The notes beneath the pieces were generated by a model that was given only the letters and a program-made list of their open reading frames with translations, did no database searches and was not told the DNA's origin. Position numbers and translations under genes: made by a program. From positions 113,492 to 177,491 of the forward strand of contig JALOBE010000002.1 of assembly GCA_023228425.1 (NCBI GenBank): a DNA stretch of 64,000 nucleotides, written 5' to 3'. The DNA comes from Syntrophales bacterium. Lineage in GTDB: Bacteria; Desulfobacterota; Syntrophia; Syntrophales; UBA2210. Shown piece after piece: positions 24,930 through 32,423 of this stretch (within the stretch, counting starts at the first letter, position 1; each line of letters starts with the position of its first letter).

Positions 24930-26562
24930 TTGTAAATCTATCAGTCTTATATACCGTACTTCCCCGGTAACTGCCCTTAACCTTGGGCGTATTCTCGCCG
25001 TCCCGGTTCCCTCCCTCGTCGTCATCGTTGTCCCGATAGTCGATATCGTCGCCCTTCAGGGTCCGCAGACCGATGATCTTTCCGTACAGGAAATAATCAA
25101 TCGCCGAATCTCGAGCTTTACCCCTCTTCATGACATAAATTCCGTATGGCGTCCCTTTTTCGTCCACGCCGTCAAATAACCAGTGAAGAAGGCGTTTTTT
25201 GTCCTCGAAGGTCATCTCTGCCAGTCGTTCAGGACCGCTGTAATCCTCAAGCAACTGCCGTCTGATCGTTTCGGCTTCTCGTTTCACCTGTTCGATGTCC
25301 GGAAGGGAACGGAGTTGATCCCGGTTCCCGTCCAATTCTTCAGCGACCTTGGTTTTTGCTTGTAGTAAGGCCTGCTCCTTGGCCCGGATCGTTTCCTTTG
25401 CAAGAGTTCCGGCAAGGGCCAGATCAACCAGTTTATCAAGTTCCCGGTGAATCCGCTTCAGCTCCTTTTCTCCGGTCTTGATGTTTTTTTCCAGTAAACG
25501 GATATGATTTTCATCCGGTAAAGAATCAGCTATGGCCCGTTCAAATGAAGGAACGTCCGCAATGTTCTCAAAGATTGTCCGAAAGACAGCGTTTTCAACC
25601 GGCTTCAAAGGAACGCTATTGAAGGCCTTGCGTTTTTCGTATTTCCCCGATGGATGGGTATAATACTTGAATTCCCTCCCGTTCTTGCTCACCTGTGTCT
25701 GGCCTGACAAGGATCTTCCACAGGCTTCGCACCTGATGAAGCCCGTCAAGACGTACTTCCGGACATCCTGCCGGGACTCAATTTTATTATGGTCCAGACG
25801 TTCCCTGATCTTCTGGATGGTAGCATCGTCAAGGATTCGGGGTATGGTGTAGGTGATCGGGTCTTGATCCTTGAAAGTGATGGTCCATGTATCTCCGCAT
25901 CGGTTGGTCAACATTGTGGTCAAATAGGAATAGCCTAATGGTTGACCGTACTGGGTCCGAAGGGTGTGGGACAAATCCCGCAGTGATTCTCCCTGTAAAT
26001 ACCGGTCTGCCGCCCATCGAACCAGACGGGCTTTTTCCTCGTCAAGCGACCATTCCCCGGTTTCCCTGTTGAATTTTCGCCCGAAGGGGAGTTGCCCGGA
26101 AGTGGGGATGCCCTTCTTCGCCCGTGCAATCCGGTTTTCAAGCATCTGTTCCCTGATGATTTCCCGTTCCAGCTCACTCATAACGGCGAACATCCCCAGC
26201 ATTGCCTTGCCGTATTTGCTTCCGAAGTCGATTCCCTCGGATATGGAGCGAAGATCAACGCCAGCCTTGGAAAGTTCATCGTGGTTATTCAGTAGTTCAC
26301 GGGCATTTCTACCGAACCGGGACAGCCTATGAATCACCAGAACCTCAAACTTGCCTTTCTGGCCATCATACAGACATTGCAGAAGAGCGTGGCGATCCTT
26401 GACCGTTCCCCCGGAGATTCCTTCATCGGCGTATATCTCTGTCAGTTGCCATCCCTGGGCTTTAACGTAGTCCTTAATGGACTGTCGTTGAGTTGACAAG
26501 GACTCCCCGCCAACCTGTTCTGCGGAACTGACCCTGACGTATCCTGCGGCTTTCTTCTTCAT
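24874..26562 (-). CDS. Large serine integrase
   Basis: A 562-residue large serine recombinase. The resolvase domain has YVRVSSAEQ with catalytic Ser12, then HRLSRFGRN and the SELEREIIREQ helix. A recombinase domain follows, then a zinc-ribbon start (CEACGRSLSGQT; the second cysteine pair is not evident) and a coiled coil at about 355-420. The gene runs across the attachment site: codon 545 (AGA) contains the GA core, and the last 17 residues (LATDAV... to the stop) are host patatin DNA in another frame. In the circular form the tail would instead start KQENRSYIV. The start at 26562 follows a GGGAGG site about 12 bases upstream. Confidence 0.95.
   Translation of the reverse strand: MKKKAAGYVRVSSAEQVGGESLSTQRQSIKDYVKAQGWQLTEIYADEGISGGTVKDRHALLQCLYDGQKGKFEVLVIHRLSRFGRNARELLNNHDELSKAGVDLRSISEGIDFGSKYGKAMLGMFAVMSELEREIIREQMLENRIARAKKGIPTSGQLPFGRKFNRETGEWSLDEEKARLVRWAADRYLQGESLRDLSHTLRTQYGQPLGYSYLTTMLTNRCGDTWTITFKDQDPITYTIPRILDDATIQKIRERLDHNKIESRQDVRKYVLTGFIRCEACGRSLSGQTQVSKNGREFKYYTHPSGKYEKRKAFNSVPLKPVENAVFRTIFENIADVPSFERAIADSLPDENHIRLLEKNIKTGEKELKRIHRELDKLVDLALAGTLAKETIRAKEQALLQAKTKVAEELDGNRDQLRSLPDIEQVKREAETIRRQLLEDYSGPERLAEMTFEDKKRLLHWLFDGVDEKGTPYGIYVMKRGKARDSAIDYFLYGKIIGLRTLKGDDIDYRDNDDDEGGNRDGENTPKVKGSYRGSTVYKTDRFTRLATDAVYRHTRCGNHGF
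24904..24953 (-). other. attL: left attachment junction of the serine-integrase element
   Basis: The crossover dinucleotide is at 24928-24929 (GA on the minus strand). To its left is patatin coding sequence; to its right 24 bases of element arm (24930-24953) end in TATATAAGAC read on the minus strand. The matching junction is at 32962-32963. The only sequence the two junctions share at the join is the GA, as expected for a large serine recombinase. Confidence 0.85.
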
Positions 26563-26604
26563 TGGCCGTTTCCTCCCTATACTTTACCCTAACTGACAAA
26601 AGAA

Positions 26605-26637
26605 AATCGATTCTAGGCCCGTAAAACCCCTTTCAGC
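26605..26637 (-). repeat. Boundary motif copy 1 of the element
   Basis: Contains ATCGATTCTAG, CCCGTAAAACCCC and CTTTCA blocks that recur inside both arms of the 83-bp inverted repeat (27758-27840, 30045-30127) and at 32651-32682. It lies between the integrase and the small upstream gene. Confidence 0.55.
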
Positions 26638-26638
26638 G

Positions 26639-26845
26639 TTACTCTACATCGACGAATATCAGCGTCGTCCTAAGAAGTGTATCATAATCTCCGCTCGTGG
26701 CCTGTGCAATATAATCATCAATGAACGCCTCATCGTAGCCAGCGTCCCGCAATGCCTTGGACACCTTGCCGAGAATGTAATAGGCATTCCCGTCTTCGCC
26801 GATCAGCTTAACCTTGACTTTCGTTATGGGTCGTGATGTACTCAT
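26639..26845 (-). CDS. Small conserved-looking protein upstream of the integrase
   Basis: A 68-residue acidic protein: VKVKLIGEDGNAYYILGKVSKALRDAGYDEAFIDDYI followed by a GDYDTLLRTTLIFVDVE ending. The ATG at 26845 follows GGAAGGAG. Small proteins with this look are often found in mobile elements and I know of no function for them. Its place next to the integrase gene makes it one candidate for a recombination directionality factor, but nothing in the sequence proves that. Confidence 0.7.
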   Translation of the reverse strand: MSTSRPITKVKVKLIGEDGNAYYILGKVSKALRDAGYDEAFIDDYIAQATSGDYDTLLRTTLIFVDVE

Positions 26846-26913
26846 GCCGTAAACTCCTTCCCTTGGTTGAAGGATTTGCATCAGTCCCGGTATGGGTGCC
26901 AGCCTCGCCGGGA

Positions 26914-27606
26914 CTACTTTTTTGGCTTCGCCTTGCTTGTACGGGTGATTTGTTCACATCTATATAGCGTCCATGGTTGACCATCCATTGTTTTTACGCC
27001 TTCAGCGTTCAGAATATCGGCTATCTGTTGCCATGTTCTGCGTCTGCCATCCTTTGTCTTACGCCGCAATGCTCTGATCTTCCGAAGTACCGCTTTTCCT
27101 TCTTCCGTCTCCCGGTATCCCTTCCGGCCTCCGCACTTTACCCCTGTGGCCCGGATTCTTTCCCGGCTAGCAATGAGCTTTTTGACGAGTAGATTCTTTT
27201 CCAGTTCGGCAAAGATGCCTTGAATCTGGACAAGGGCTTTTCGCATAGGATCGGCCATGATCGCTTCCGTAACATTTTCCTCTGTTCTGGCTGATAGTAA
27301 TTCAATGTCCTTGCTGGCCAGATAGATAAGTAACGTTTCTTGGACGTGGTATTCCCTGGCAAGGCGGTCAAGCCCTTCAACAATAATCGTCCGTACTCCA
27401 TCTTTCAGAATTTCTGAAACCATCTCCTGAAATGCTGGACGGTCTTCCTCTCCCTTGGTCCCTGACACATCATCCTTGAAAACGGCGACAACTTCAATCT
27501 TGCACTTCTTTGCGTAGTCCCTGATTGCCTTTTCTTGTCGTGGGAAGCCATCACCCTTGACTTGTCCCGATCCGCTAACTCTTAAATATCCGTAGGCCTT
27601 CTTCAC
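26914..27606 (-). CDS. Serine recombinase of resolvase/invertase type
   Basis: A 230-residue serine recombinase with AYGYLRVSGSGQ (catalytic Ser11), a VEGLDRLAREYHVQE segment and a C-terminal helix-turn-helix (RTWQQIADILNAEGV). This is a small resolvase/invertase layout, unlike the large integrase. The GTG start at 27606 follows AAAGGAGGTGA; an ATG six codons upstream overlaps that ribosome site and is less likely. Its 5' end lies 150 bases from the left arm of the 83-bp inverted repeat, so it could invert the segment between the arms or resolve multimers of a replicating form. Confidence 0.9.
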   Translation of the reverse strand: MKKAYGYLRVSGSGQVKGDGFPRQEKAIRDYAKKCKIEVVAVFKDDVSGTKGEEDRPAFQEMVSEILKDGVRTIIVEGLDRLAREYHVQETLLIYLASKDIELLSARTEENVTEAIMADPMRKALVQIQGIFAELEKNLLVKKLIASRERIRATGVKCGGRKGYRETEEGKAVLRKIRALRRKTKDGRRRTWQQIADILNAEGVKTMDGQPWTLYRCEQITRTSKAKPKK

Positions 27607-27757
27607 TTTATCACCTCCTTTCATTAGTAATATATAATACTTGAATGAAAAAATCAAGCTTTTTTAATGGATTCTTAAAAATAAAAATTAATATATGATT
27701 CCCTAATGAGCCACAGTCCTGCATCACGGGACAGGAAGGGTCTACAAAGGCTCAAAA

Positions 27758-27840
27758 CAAGGAGTTGAGAAGGGGTTTATGGGTCTAGAATCGATTTACT
27801 CAATGGAGTCCATATAAAGACATGCCTTGGCATTAAAACG
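27758..27840 (+). repeat. Left arm of an 83-bp inverted repeat
   Basis: These 83 bases are the reverse complement of 30045-30127 with a single mismatch seen by eye. The arm lies between the serine recombinase start and the stop of the terminase-like gene. It contains the boundary motif in inverted orientation (27773-27798). Confidence 0.88.
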
Positions 27841-27864
27841 TCGTATAGAAGCGGAAAACAGCGT

Positions 27865-28506
27865 TTAACCCGGGATGAGTCTAGCCTTGAGCGGCTGAAC
27901 TCGCAATAGATTGGACGGTTCATCCTCATCAACCGGGCTCGGTTCTTCTGAATCAATAGCCGGATCAGTTACACCGGGGGAGATAAAAGGAACGGCTTTC
28001 CGCTCCCGTAGAACTTCAATGGACGGATCAGCTTTATGAATCTTACTGACCAGTCTTTCAAACATAGCAAGTTCTCGATCATTGAGCATGGAAAGGTCAG
28101 AAGTATTGTCCTGCTCGATCTGCTTTTGCTCCTGCTCCAATTCCATGATTTTGATCTGGTGCAGGGTAAGGGCAATTTTACTCAACAATTCGTAACTGCC
28201 CCGTGCTTCGGCTATCGCCTTTAATTCAAGCCTCGGATTATCCTTTTCCTCGGCCTTGTTCATGATCCGCTTGGTACGGCGTAGAAGTTCATCAATCTCT
28301 CCTAACAGGTCCATTGACCGGTGAAGCTCCTTCTGCGCCATAGCAGTTGCCAGCTGGCGGGTAATGTGATTGTCCCGGTGACGGTACAGGGCATCCTCCG
28401 ACACACCATACTCACGTGATATACTGGCGATGCTCTTTCCTTGCAGGATTTTCCTGTCCAGCTCTATTCTCTTGTCATGATTACAGACTCGACATGCTTG
28501 GGCCAT
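27865..28506 (-). CDS. HTH protein resembling phage terminase small subunit
   Basis: A 213-residue protein. An N-terminal zinc-knuckle-like CRVCNH is followed by a homeodomain-like helix-turn-helix (SIASISREYGVSEDALYRHRDNH, about residues 25-47). A helical middle (HRSMDLLGEIDELLRRTK) and an acidic, proline-rich tail come next. This layout is common in small-terminase-like or packaging-associated proteins of phages and satellites, where it would bind the packaging site. No large terminase is encoded in the element. The ATG at 28506 follows AAGGAGG; a TTG two codons earlier is an alternative. Confidence 0.6.
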   Translation of the reverse strand: MAQACRVCNHDKRIELDRKILQGKSIASISREYGVSEDALYRHRDNHITRQLATAMAQKELHRSMDLLGEIDELLRRTKRIMNKAEEKDNPRLELKAIAEARGSYELLSKIALTLHQIKIMELEQEQKQIEQDNTSDLSMLNDRELAMFERLVSKIHKADPSIEVLRERKAVPFISPGVTDPAIDSEEPSPVDEDEPSNLLRVQPLKARLIPG

Positions 28507-28613
28507 TGCCAATTCCTCCTTTATGGTCCGACCTTCCGGCCTTGATTAATGGGAAAAATTCTCCATTTATTAAAAATTAATAATTTTCCATCTATCTGCT
28601 ATCTTCTTCTATA

Positions 28614-28635
28614 CGTCCATCATTTATGATGGACG
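28614..28635. repeat. Perfect 10-bp-arm palindrome in the AT-rich origin region
   Basis: CGTCCATCAT and ATGATGGACG separated by TT. It lies within an AT-rich stretch (about 28550-28690) directly beside the iterons. It could be an origin component or a hairpin for the flanking transcript. Confidence 0.6.
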
Positions 28636-28687
28636 CTTAGAATATCTTAAAATATTTTATTCTCCATCTTAATACTCTTATATATAT

Positions 28688-28797
28688 CCTTGGTTTTTAA
28701 TAGGGCAATCCTTGATTTTTAATAGAACGATCCTTGATTTTTAATAGAACGATCCTTGATTTTTAATAGGGCAATCCTTGATTTTTAATAGACGAAT
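28688..28797. repeat. Five tandem 22-bp iterons, candidate replication origin
   Basis: Five head-to-tail 22-bp units start at 28688, 28710, 28732, 28754 and 28776. Each begins CCTTGATTTTTAATAG (the first has GG for GA) with variable last six bases. Units 2 and 3 are identical. They lie between the terminase-like gene and the candidate initiator gene, next to an AT-rich stretch, as in iteron plasmid origins. Confidence 0.85.
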
Positions 28798-28802
28798 ATT
28801 CG

Positions 28803-28838
28803 TTCGAAAACTAAAGGGATTACCCTTCGAAAACTAAA
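28803..28838. repeat. Two further direct repeats next to the iterons
   Basis: TTCGAAAACTAAA occurs at 28803-28815 and again at 28826-28838, a 23-base period close to the 22-base iteron period. They may be degenerate iterons or binding sites for a second protein. Confidence 0.6.
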
Positions 28839-28868
28839 CGGCTATTAAGGAGACCAAAGATAAGGATA

Positions 28869-28904
28869 ACAAAAATGGGGATTTCCCATATATGGGTTTT
28901 CCCC
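28869..28904 (-). terminator. Intrinsic terminator of the replication-initiator gene
   Basis: On the minus strand GGGGAAAACCCATA pairs with TATGGGAAATCCCC and is followed by ATTTTTG, 3 bases after the stop codon at 28907. Stem plus T run supports a rho-independent terminator. Confidence 0.7.
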
Positions 28905-28906
28905 TA

Positions 28907-29767
28907 TCATCTTATCCTCGGTTTCAGATAGACCTTGAACCATTTGTCAATTCTTTCCACGAGCCGGTATTTCTCCAATTGCTTCATTGGAGCTTTGATA
29001 TTTGTTACGTTGACCCCTGCGTGTCGTCCCAATTCCGCAAGGGGTATTGTCACAACGTCCCATTTACGGGTACGGATATACTCGTCATGGGAAGTCATCC
29101 ACTCAAACCCGTTGTCGGTTTCTACGTCACGGTAAAGTTCGTAGTCCTGAACAGCCACGCTCCGCATTGCCAGATATAGCGCCTTCGCCCGGGGTTTCAG
29201 TTTCGCCCATATCCCACTGTCGATAAGGCAAGCAAAAAATAAAAAGTAATCACCTTTCCAATGGGGGATCATATTCCTGCGGATAAATCCGGCCCGATAG
29301 AGGTAGAAATGGCGGGTGCCTTCTGATGTCATCTTCACTTCCAATAGGGGAACCGCTGTACCTTTCCCGTTCTCGTCTGTTGTTTTTAGTTTATACTCAC
29401 CGTCGACAAGTTCTTTAATCCCCTTTTGAACAGTGCCCCCTCCGATCCCGGCCATCTTCCCGATGTTCTCTTGTGATATTTGGAACCAATCGTTATGCTC
29501 GAAATTTGCCTGTGAACACATGACCGGATAAACGGCGATTGACGCTTTGCTCCATTGGTCCCCAAATAGACCGGGACCGAATATCTTTGGAAAGAAAAAA
29601 TGTCTGTTCATATTCACCTCGGCCTTTGGAAACTCGAAGATAGTTGTCTTGTCATATTTCTCCGCGAACAATTCTTTTTGCTGTTGTCGCCGTTGCTCTT
29701 TTTGCTTCTTGGCCTCAAGTGCTACCTTGCCCCGAAATGGGGAGCTTCTTGACTGTTCCATGTCCAT
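28907..29767 (-). CDS. Candidate replication initiator (winged-helix type)
   Basis: A 286-residue protein that I assign mainly from context and layout. A basic, glutamine-rich N-terminus (KKQKEQRRQQQKELFAEKYD) is followed by a helix-turn-helix domain (FQISQENIGKMAGIGGGTVQKGIKELVD, about residues 85-115). A second, C-terminal helix-turn-helix-like segment (IPLAELGRHAGVNVTNIKAPMKQLEKYRLVE) ends the protein. Two winged helices and adjacent 22-bp iterons fit a plasmid-type Rep protein, but a transcription regulator is possible. The start is uncertain between ATGs at 29767 and 29761; GAGG lies just upstream. Confidence 0.55.
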   Translation of the reverse strand: MDMEQSRSSPFRGKVALEAKKQKEQRRQQQKELFAEKYDKTTIFEFPKAEVNMNRHFFFPKIFGPGLFGDQWSKASIAVYPVMCSQANFEHNDWFQISQENIGKMAGIGGGTVQKGIKELVDGEYKLKTTDENGKGTAVPLLEVKMTSEGTRHFYLYRAGFIRRNMIPHWKGDYFLFFACLIDSGIWAKLKPRAKALYLAMRSVAVQDYELYRDVETDNGFEWMTSHDEYIRTRKWDVVTIPLAELGRHAGVNVTNIKAPMKQLEKYRLVERIDKWFKVYLKPRIR

Positions 29768-30044
29768 TGACCTCGCTTTCCTTGATCGACCTCGCAAGTA
29801 AATAATGGCCGGGGGCTGGACAAGTGCGAGGTCGTGACCTGTCTTTCGGGAGCTACCCTAGCCCCCAGCATGTCTTTACCAATATGGAAACTGATTAACA
29901 TCATAATTTCACTATATTTATACGCCAAATTTTCCTAGCGTTCCCCTGTCGAAAGAATGCCTGGGGCAGGTCGGTTGGGGAAACCAACTTTTCGGTTGCA
30001 AGCCCAGCCCCCGGCAATAAAACTATGTTTTTCAAGCTATGCGC
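29768..30044. other. Leader and intergenic region upstream of the candidate initiator
   Basis: About 280 bases between the initiator start and the right arm of the 83-bp repeat. A 68-codon frame overlapping it has no ribosome site and no recognisable features. No other gene is seen. Confidence 0.4.
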
Positions 30045-30127
30045 CGTTTTAATGCCAAGGCATGTCTTTATATGGACTCCATTGAGTAAATCGATTCTAG
30101 ACCCATAAACCCCCTCTCAACTCCTTG
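30045..30127 (-). repeat. Right arm of the 83-bp inverted repeat
   Basis: Reverse complement of 27758-27840 with one mismatch. Together the arms enclose 2.2 kb holding the terminase-like gene, the iterons and the candidate initiator. It contains a boundary motif at 30089-30113. Confidence 0.88.
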
Positions 30128-30144
30128 AAAAGGAGAAGGAAAAG

Positions 30145-30226
30145 GGACGTGCGGTCCGGCAAAAGGAGACGACAGGCGTGGGATGGATCATCCCCCCACC
30201 AAATACAAAACCCGGACCGCACGTCC
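30145..30226. repeat. 15-bp perfect inverted repeat with a structured loop
   Basis: GGACGTGCGGTCCGG at 30145-30159 and its exact complement at 30212-30226 enclose 52 bases that contain a smaller hairpin (GTGGGATGGA with CATCCCCCCAC). This GC-rich island sits in an AT-rich element between the right repeat arm and the coiled-coil gene. It could be a packaging or transfer site, or a structured RNA. The sequence does not settle which. Confidence 0.55.
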
Positions 30227-30330
30227 AGTAGCGGCAGGGAAAAATTCCCCGGCGTAGGAAGGAGGCGGCAGGGGAGAAAATTGACAAAACCCCACCATAA
30301 CCCCGCCGGTTGAAAACCCTGCCGATTCAT

Positions 30331-31155
30331 TTACTGTACCTTTGCCCAGTTGAATTTTTCCACGTCGGCGGGCCAGCCCGGAAGATCCTCTTTCCGGATC
30401 ACCCCGCCAGTAATGGGAGGCTTCATAGGGACGGGCAGACCTCGTTCTCGTGCGGCTTGTTGCGCCCGTGCAAGTCGTTCCGCTCGTTTCTTTTTCTGTT
30501 GCGCATGAAAGGTTGGAATTACTTGTTCCCGGTAGTCGATGACATCCATCCCATGATATGGGCTTCGCTCGTCACGAATTCGGAGAACGCCTGAAGGATC
30601 GGGGCTGACCATCTGCCCATCTAATTCGGTGATTACTTTGTCCAGCCTTCCGGAATATGAATCCCCACGAGGACCGTATTGAAGGACCGCTTTGTCATCG
30701 GTCCTGCTTTCGGCTTCGATTTTTTGGGCGAGTAATTCTTCCAGCTTTTTGACCTCGTCTTTGAGAATATCCTGTTCTGCTTCCAGCTTCATCAATTCAC
30801 TGTACATTTCATCATTCATCGTCGTCAGCGGGCGCATACCCCGGTTAATTCGGTGTTGATTGAGATGCTCAAATCTTTCGTTGAGTTCATCAATTTGCAT
30901 CTTTTTTTTCAGCTGATGGCTTGGCGTGGCTGTTCCAAGCCTGTCCGTTTTGAACGTTCCATCAGCATCGCCCCGGTACTCTGACAGCAATTGTTCCAAG
31001 CCCCGGCGCGTGGTCATGCTGTGTAAGTGCCCGAAGTTCCACGCCGTGGATGATGCCCCACCGGGATTGAGGATAAAACTGGACTGTGCCAGTCGGTCAA
31101 ATCTTCTGTCATATTCGGGGTTTATGCCTATTCTGTATCGTCTTCGTCCTGCCAT
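30331..31155 (-). CDS. Unknown coiled-coil protein of the element
   Basis: I do not recognise this 274-residue protein. It is basic at the N-terminus (MAGRRRYRIG). A long heptad-like coiled coil lies at about residues 105-155 (DEMYSELMKLEAEQDILKDEVKKLEELLAQKIEAES), and a second basic helical region (AQQKKKRAERLARAQQAARERG) precedes a proline-rich tail. The ATG follows GGAGG at 7 bases. It is 13 bases downstream of the DUF2213-like gene, so the two are co-transcribed; a scaffold or capsid-associated role would fit but is only inferred. Confidence 0.7.
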   Translation of the reverse strand: MAGRRRYRIGINPEYDRRFDRLAQSSFILNPGGASSTAWNFGHLHSMTTRRGLEQLLSEYRGDADGTFKTDRLGTATPSHQLKKKMQIDELNERFEHLNQHRINRGMRPLTTMNDEMYSELMKLEAEQDILKDEVKKLEELLAQKIEAESRTDDKAVLQYGPRGDSYSGRLDKVITELDGQMVSPDPSGVLRIRDERSPYHGMDVIDYREQVIPTFHAQQKKKRAERLARAQQAARERGLPVPMKPPITGGVIRKEDLPGWPADVEKFNWAKVQ

Positions 31156-31168
31156 CTTCCTACCTCCT

Positions 31169-31909
31169 TCAATTCAAGCCGGTTGGCATCAAAACGTTTG
31201 GATTGTCATTGCTCGGTCGTTGGGGTTCTTGGTCTTTCCCGCCCATGCCGGTTGGTAACAGCAGATTGCGGCGATCGGCTTCTTCCCGAAGTGCCGCCTG
31301 ACAAGGTGCTTTCTTTTCCTCTTCTTCCTCTGCGACTCGAACGCCCAGGGGGTACAAATGTTTTTCCATTCCTGCTCCTTCCTTTTGATAGTTCCCGATT
31401 CCTGTCCCGACGCAAGCCGGGTCTTGATCGGGCAGAAGTGCCAGATGGTCGGCCTGAACGATTTCTGTCACGATGGCCGAAAAGTAAGTGTCCTCCAGCC
31501 AACCTGAGACAAGAATATCCTCGGTAAAAACCCCAAGACTGACATTGCGGGCCCGTTGGCATAGCGATAAGTCCGCCGTGTTGATGGGGATTTCGATTGT
31601 CCCAATAACCCCCTTCCGCCGTTGGTCGTACTTCGTACCCACCAGAACGCCTCGGCTGAACTTCTGTTGAACCTGAGCGCTGTAGTTGATAGATACGAAA
31701 TGCCCTTCCGAATTTTCTGGATGTCGCATTGTAACCGGGATATTGCTGAAGTCCTTTGCATGACGTTCCAAAACTCCGATGGGCCACAATACAGGCCCAT
31801 TGCTCCCTGCATGAATACCGGGAACCGCTAGCAAGACCGGAGCTGTCAACTTCCCGTTCTTGACTGTCCACGGCGCAACGGCGTTACAGTTTAGGTGTTT
31901 CAGTTTCAC
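31169..31909 (-). CDS. DUF2213/prohead-protease-like protein
   Basis: A 246-residue protein resembling phage DUF2213 proteins, which are thought to be prohead proteases. The family-like order is KLTAPVLLAVPGI, then IPVTMRHPEN (position of the usual HP motif), VGTIEIPINT, NVSLGVFTED and ADHLALLPDQDPACVGTGIG. The C-terminal third is acidic (EEEEEKKAP) and variable. The GTG start at 31909 overlaps the regulator stop (GTGA) and has AGGAGG 7 bases upstream. A protease without a recognisable major capsid protein is odd for a phage but compatible with a satellite. Confidence 0.6.
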   Translation of the reverse strand: MKLKHLNCNAVAPWTVKNGKLTAPVLLAVPGIHAGSNGPVLWPIGVLERHAKDFSNIPVTMRHPENSEGHFVSINYSAQVQQKFSRGVLVGTKYDQRRKGVIGTIEIPINTADLSLCQRARNVSLGVFTEDILVSGWLEDTYFSAIVTEIVQADHLALLPDQDPACVGTGIGNYQKEGAGMEKHLYPLGVRVAEEEEEKKAPCQAALREEADRRNLLLPTGMGGKDQEPQRPSNDNPNVLMPTGLN

Positions 31910-32373
31910 TCGGATTCCTCCTTCGTTTTAGTCCACCGCCTTTCCAATATAGCGATGATTTTATCCTTCTCTTTCTCTGTAAAACCTTGCGTTGCCTCGT
32001 CAACTTGCTGAGCAATCTTTTCGATGCTGGGTCGGTCATACCCGGCAAGGACCAGAAGCTGAACAAAAGCCCCTTGCCGATACAGTCGAGCGACATGGAC
32101 CAGAGCCGCATCAATGGGATAACGCGCATCAAAAAGATTCTGGACAGCCTGCAACGTGACATTGGCAAGATCGGGGGGGGCGGCTTCCCATTCGATTTCG
32201 CCCACCGCATCAAGGACCTGTTCAATCTTCATCAGCGGAAGTAAATCGAGCAGACGGGTTTTGCCTTGTTCAAGCATAGATAAATTCGACTGCTGGAACC
32301 CTGTCTTTTCAGCAAGCTCCTGTTGGGTCATTCCGGCCCGTTTTCTTGCTTGCCTCATTGTCAATTTCCGCAT
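31906..32373 (-). CDS. XRE-family helix-turn-helix regulator
   Basis: A 155-residue protein. Residues 4-55 form a Cro/C1-type HTH (MRQARKRAGMTQQELAEKTGFQQSNLSMLEQGKTR). The C-terminal two thirds are helical and end in a charged EKDKIIAILERRWTK helix. The ATG at 32373 has GGAGG 7 bases upstream; the ATG two codons earlier is too close to it. It heads the operon with the DUF2213-like and coiled-coil genes and has an inverted-repeat operator at its promoter. It is a likely master repressor of the element. Confidence 0.82.
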   Translation of the reverse strand: MRKLTMRQARKRAGMTQQELAEKTGFQQSNLSMLEQGKTRLLDLLPLMKIEQVLDAVGEIEWEAAPPDLANVTLQAVQNLFDARYPIDAALVHVARLYRQGAFVQLLVLAGYDRPSIEKIAQQVDEATQGFTEKEKDKIIAILERRWTKTKEESE

Positions 32374-32386
32374 CTTCATTCCTCCG

Positions 32387-32423
32387 GTTCGTTATTATTA
32401 TTTAATATATATTATTAACGAAC
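32387..32423 (-). promoter_or_regulatory. Operator-like inverted repeat at the XRE promoter
   Basis: GTTCGTTA at 32387-32394 and TAACGAAC at 32416-32423 flank a 21-base AT-only centre. The site lies directly upstream of the XRE ribosome site and would suit autorepression. Confidence 0.6.

Noticed and set aside
24929..25025. Longer reading of the patatin 3' fragment from 25025
   Set aside because: The codons upstream of the GA core belong to the element and to the integrase reading frame; they are not patatin-like.
28688..28797. Possible CRISPR array from regularly spaced repeats
   Set aside because: The five units are contiguous 22-mers without unique spacers, lie next to a candidate initiator gene, and there are no cas genes. 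Iterons fit better.
29722..29928. 68-codon frame overlapping the start of the candidate initiator
   Set aside because: No ribosome site, no recognisable features and overlap with the better-supported gene.
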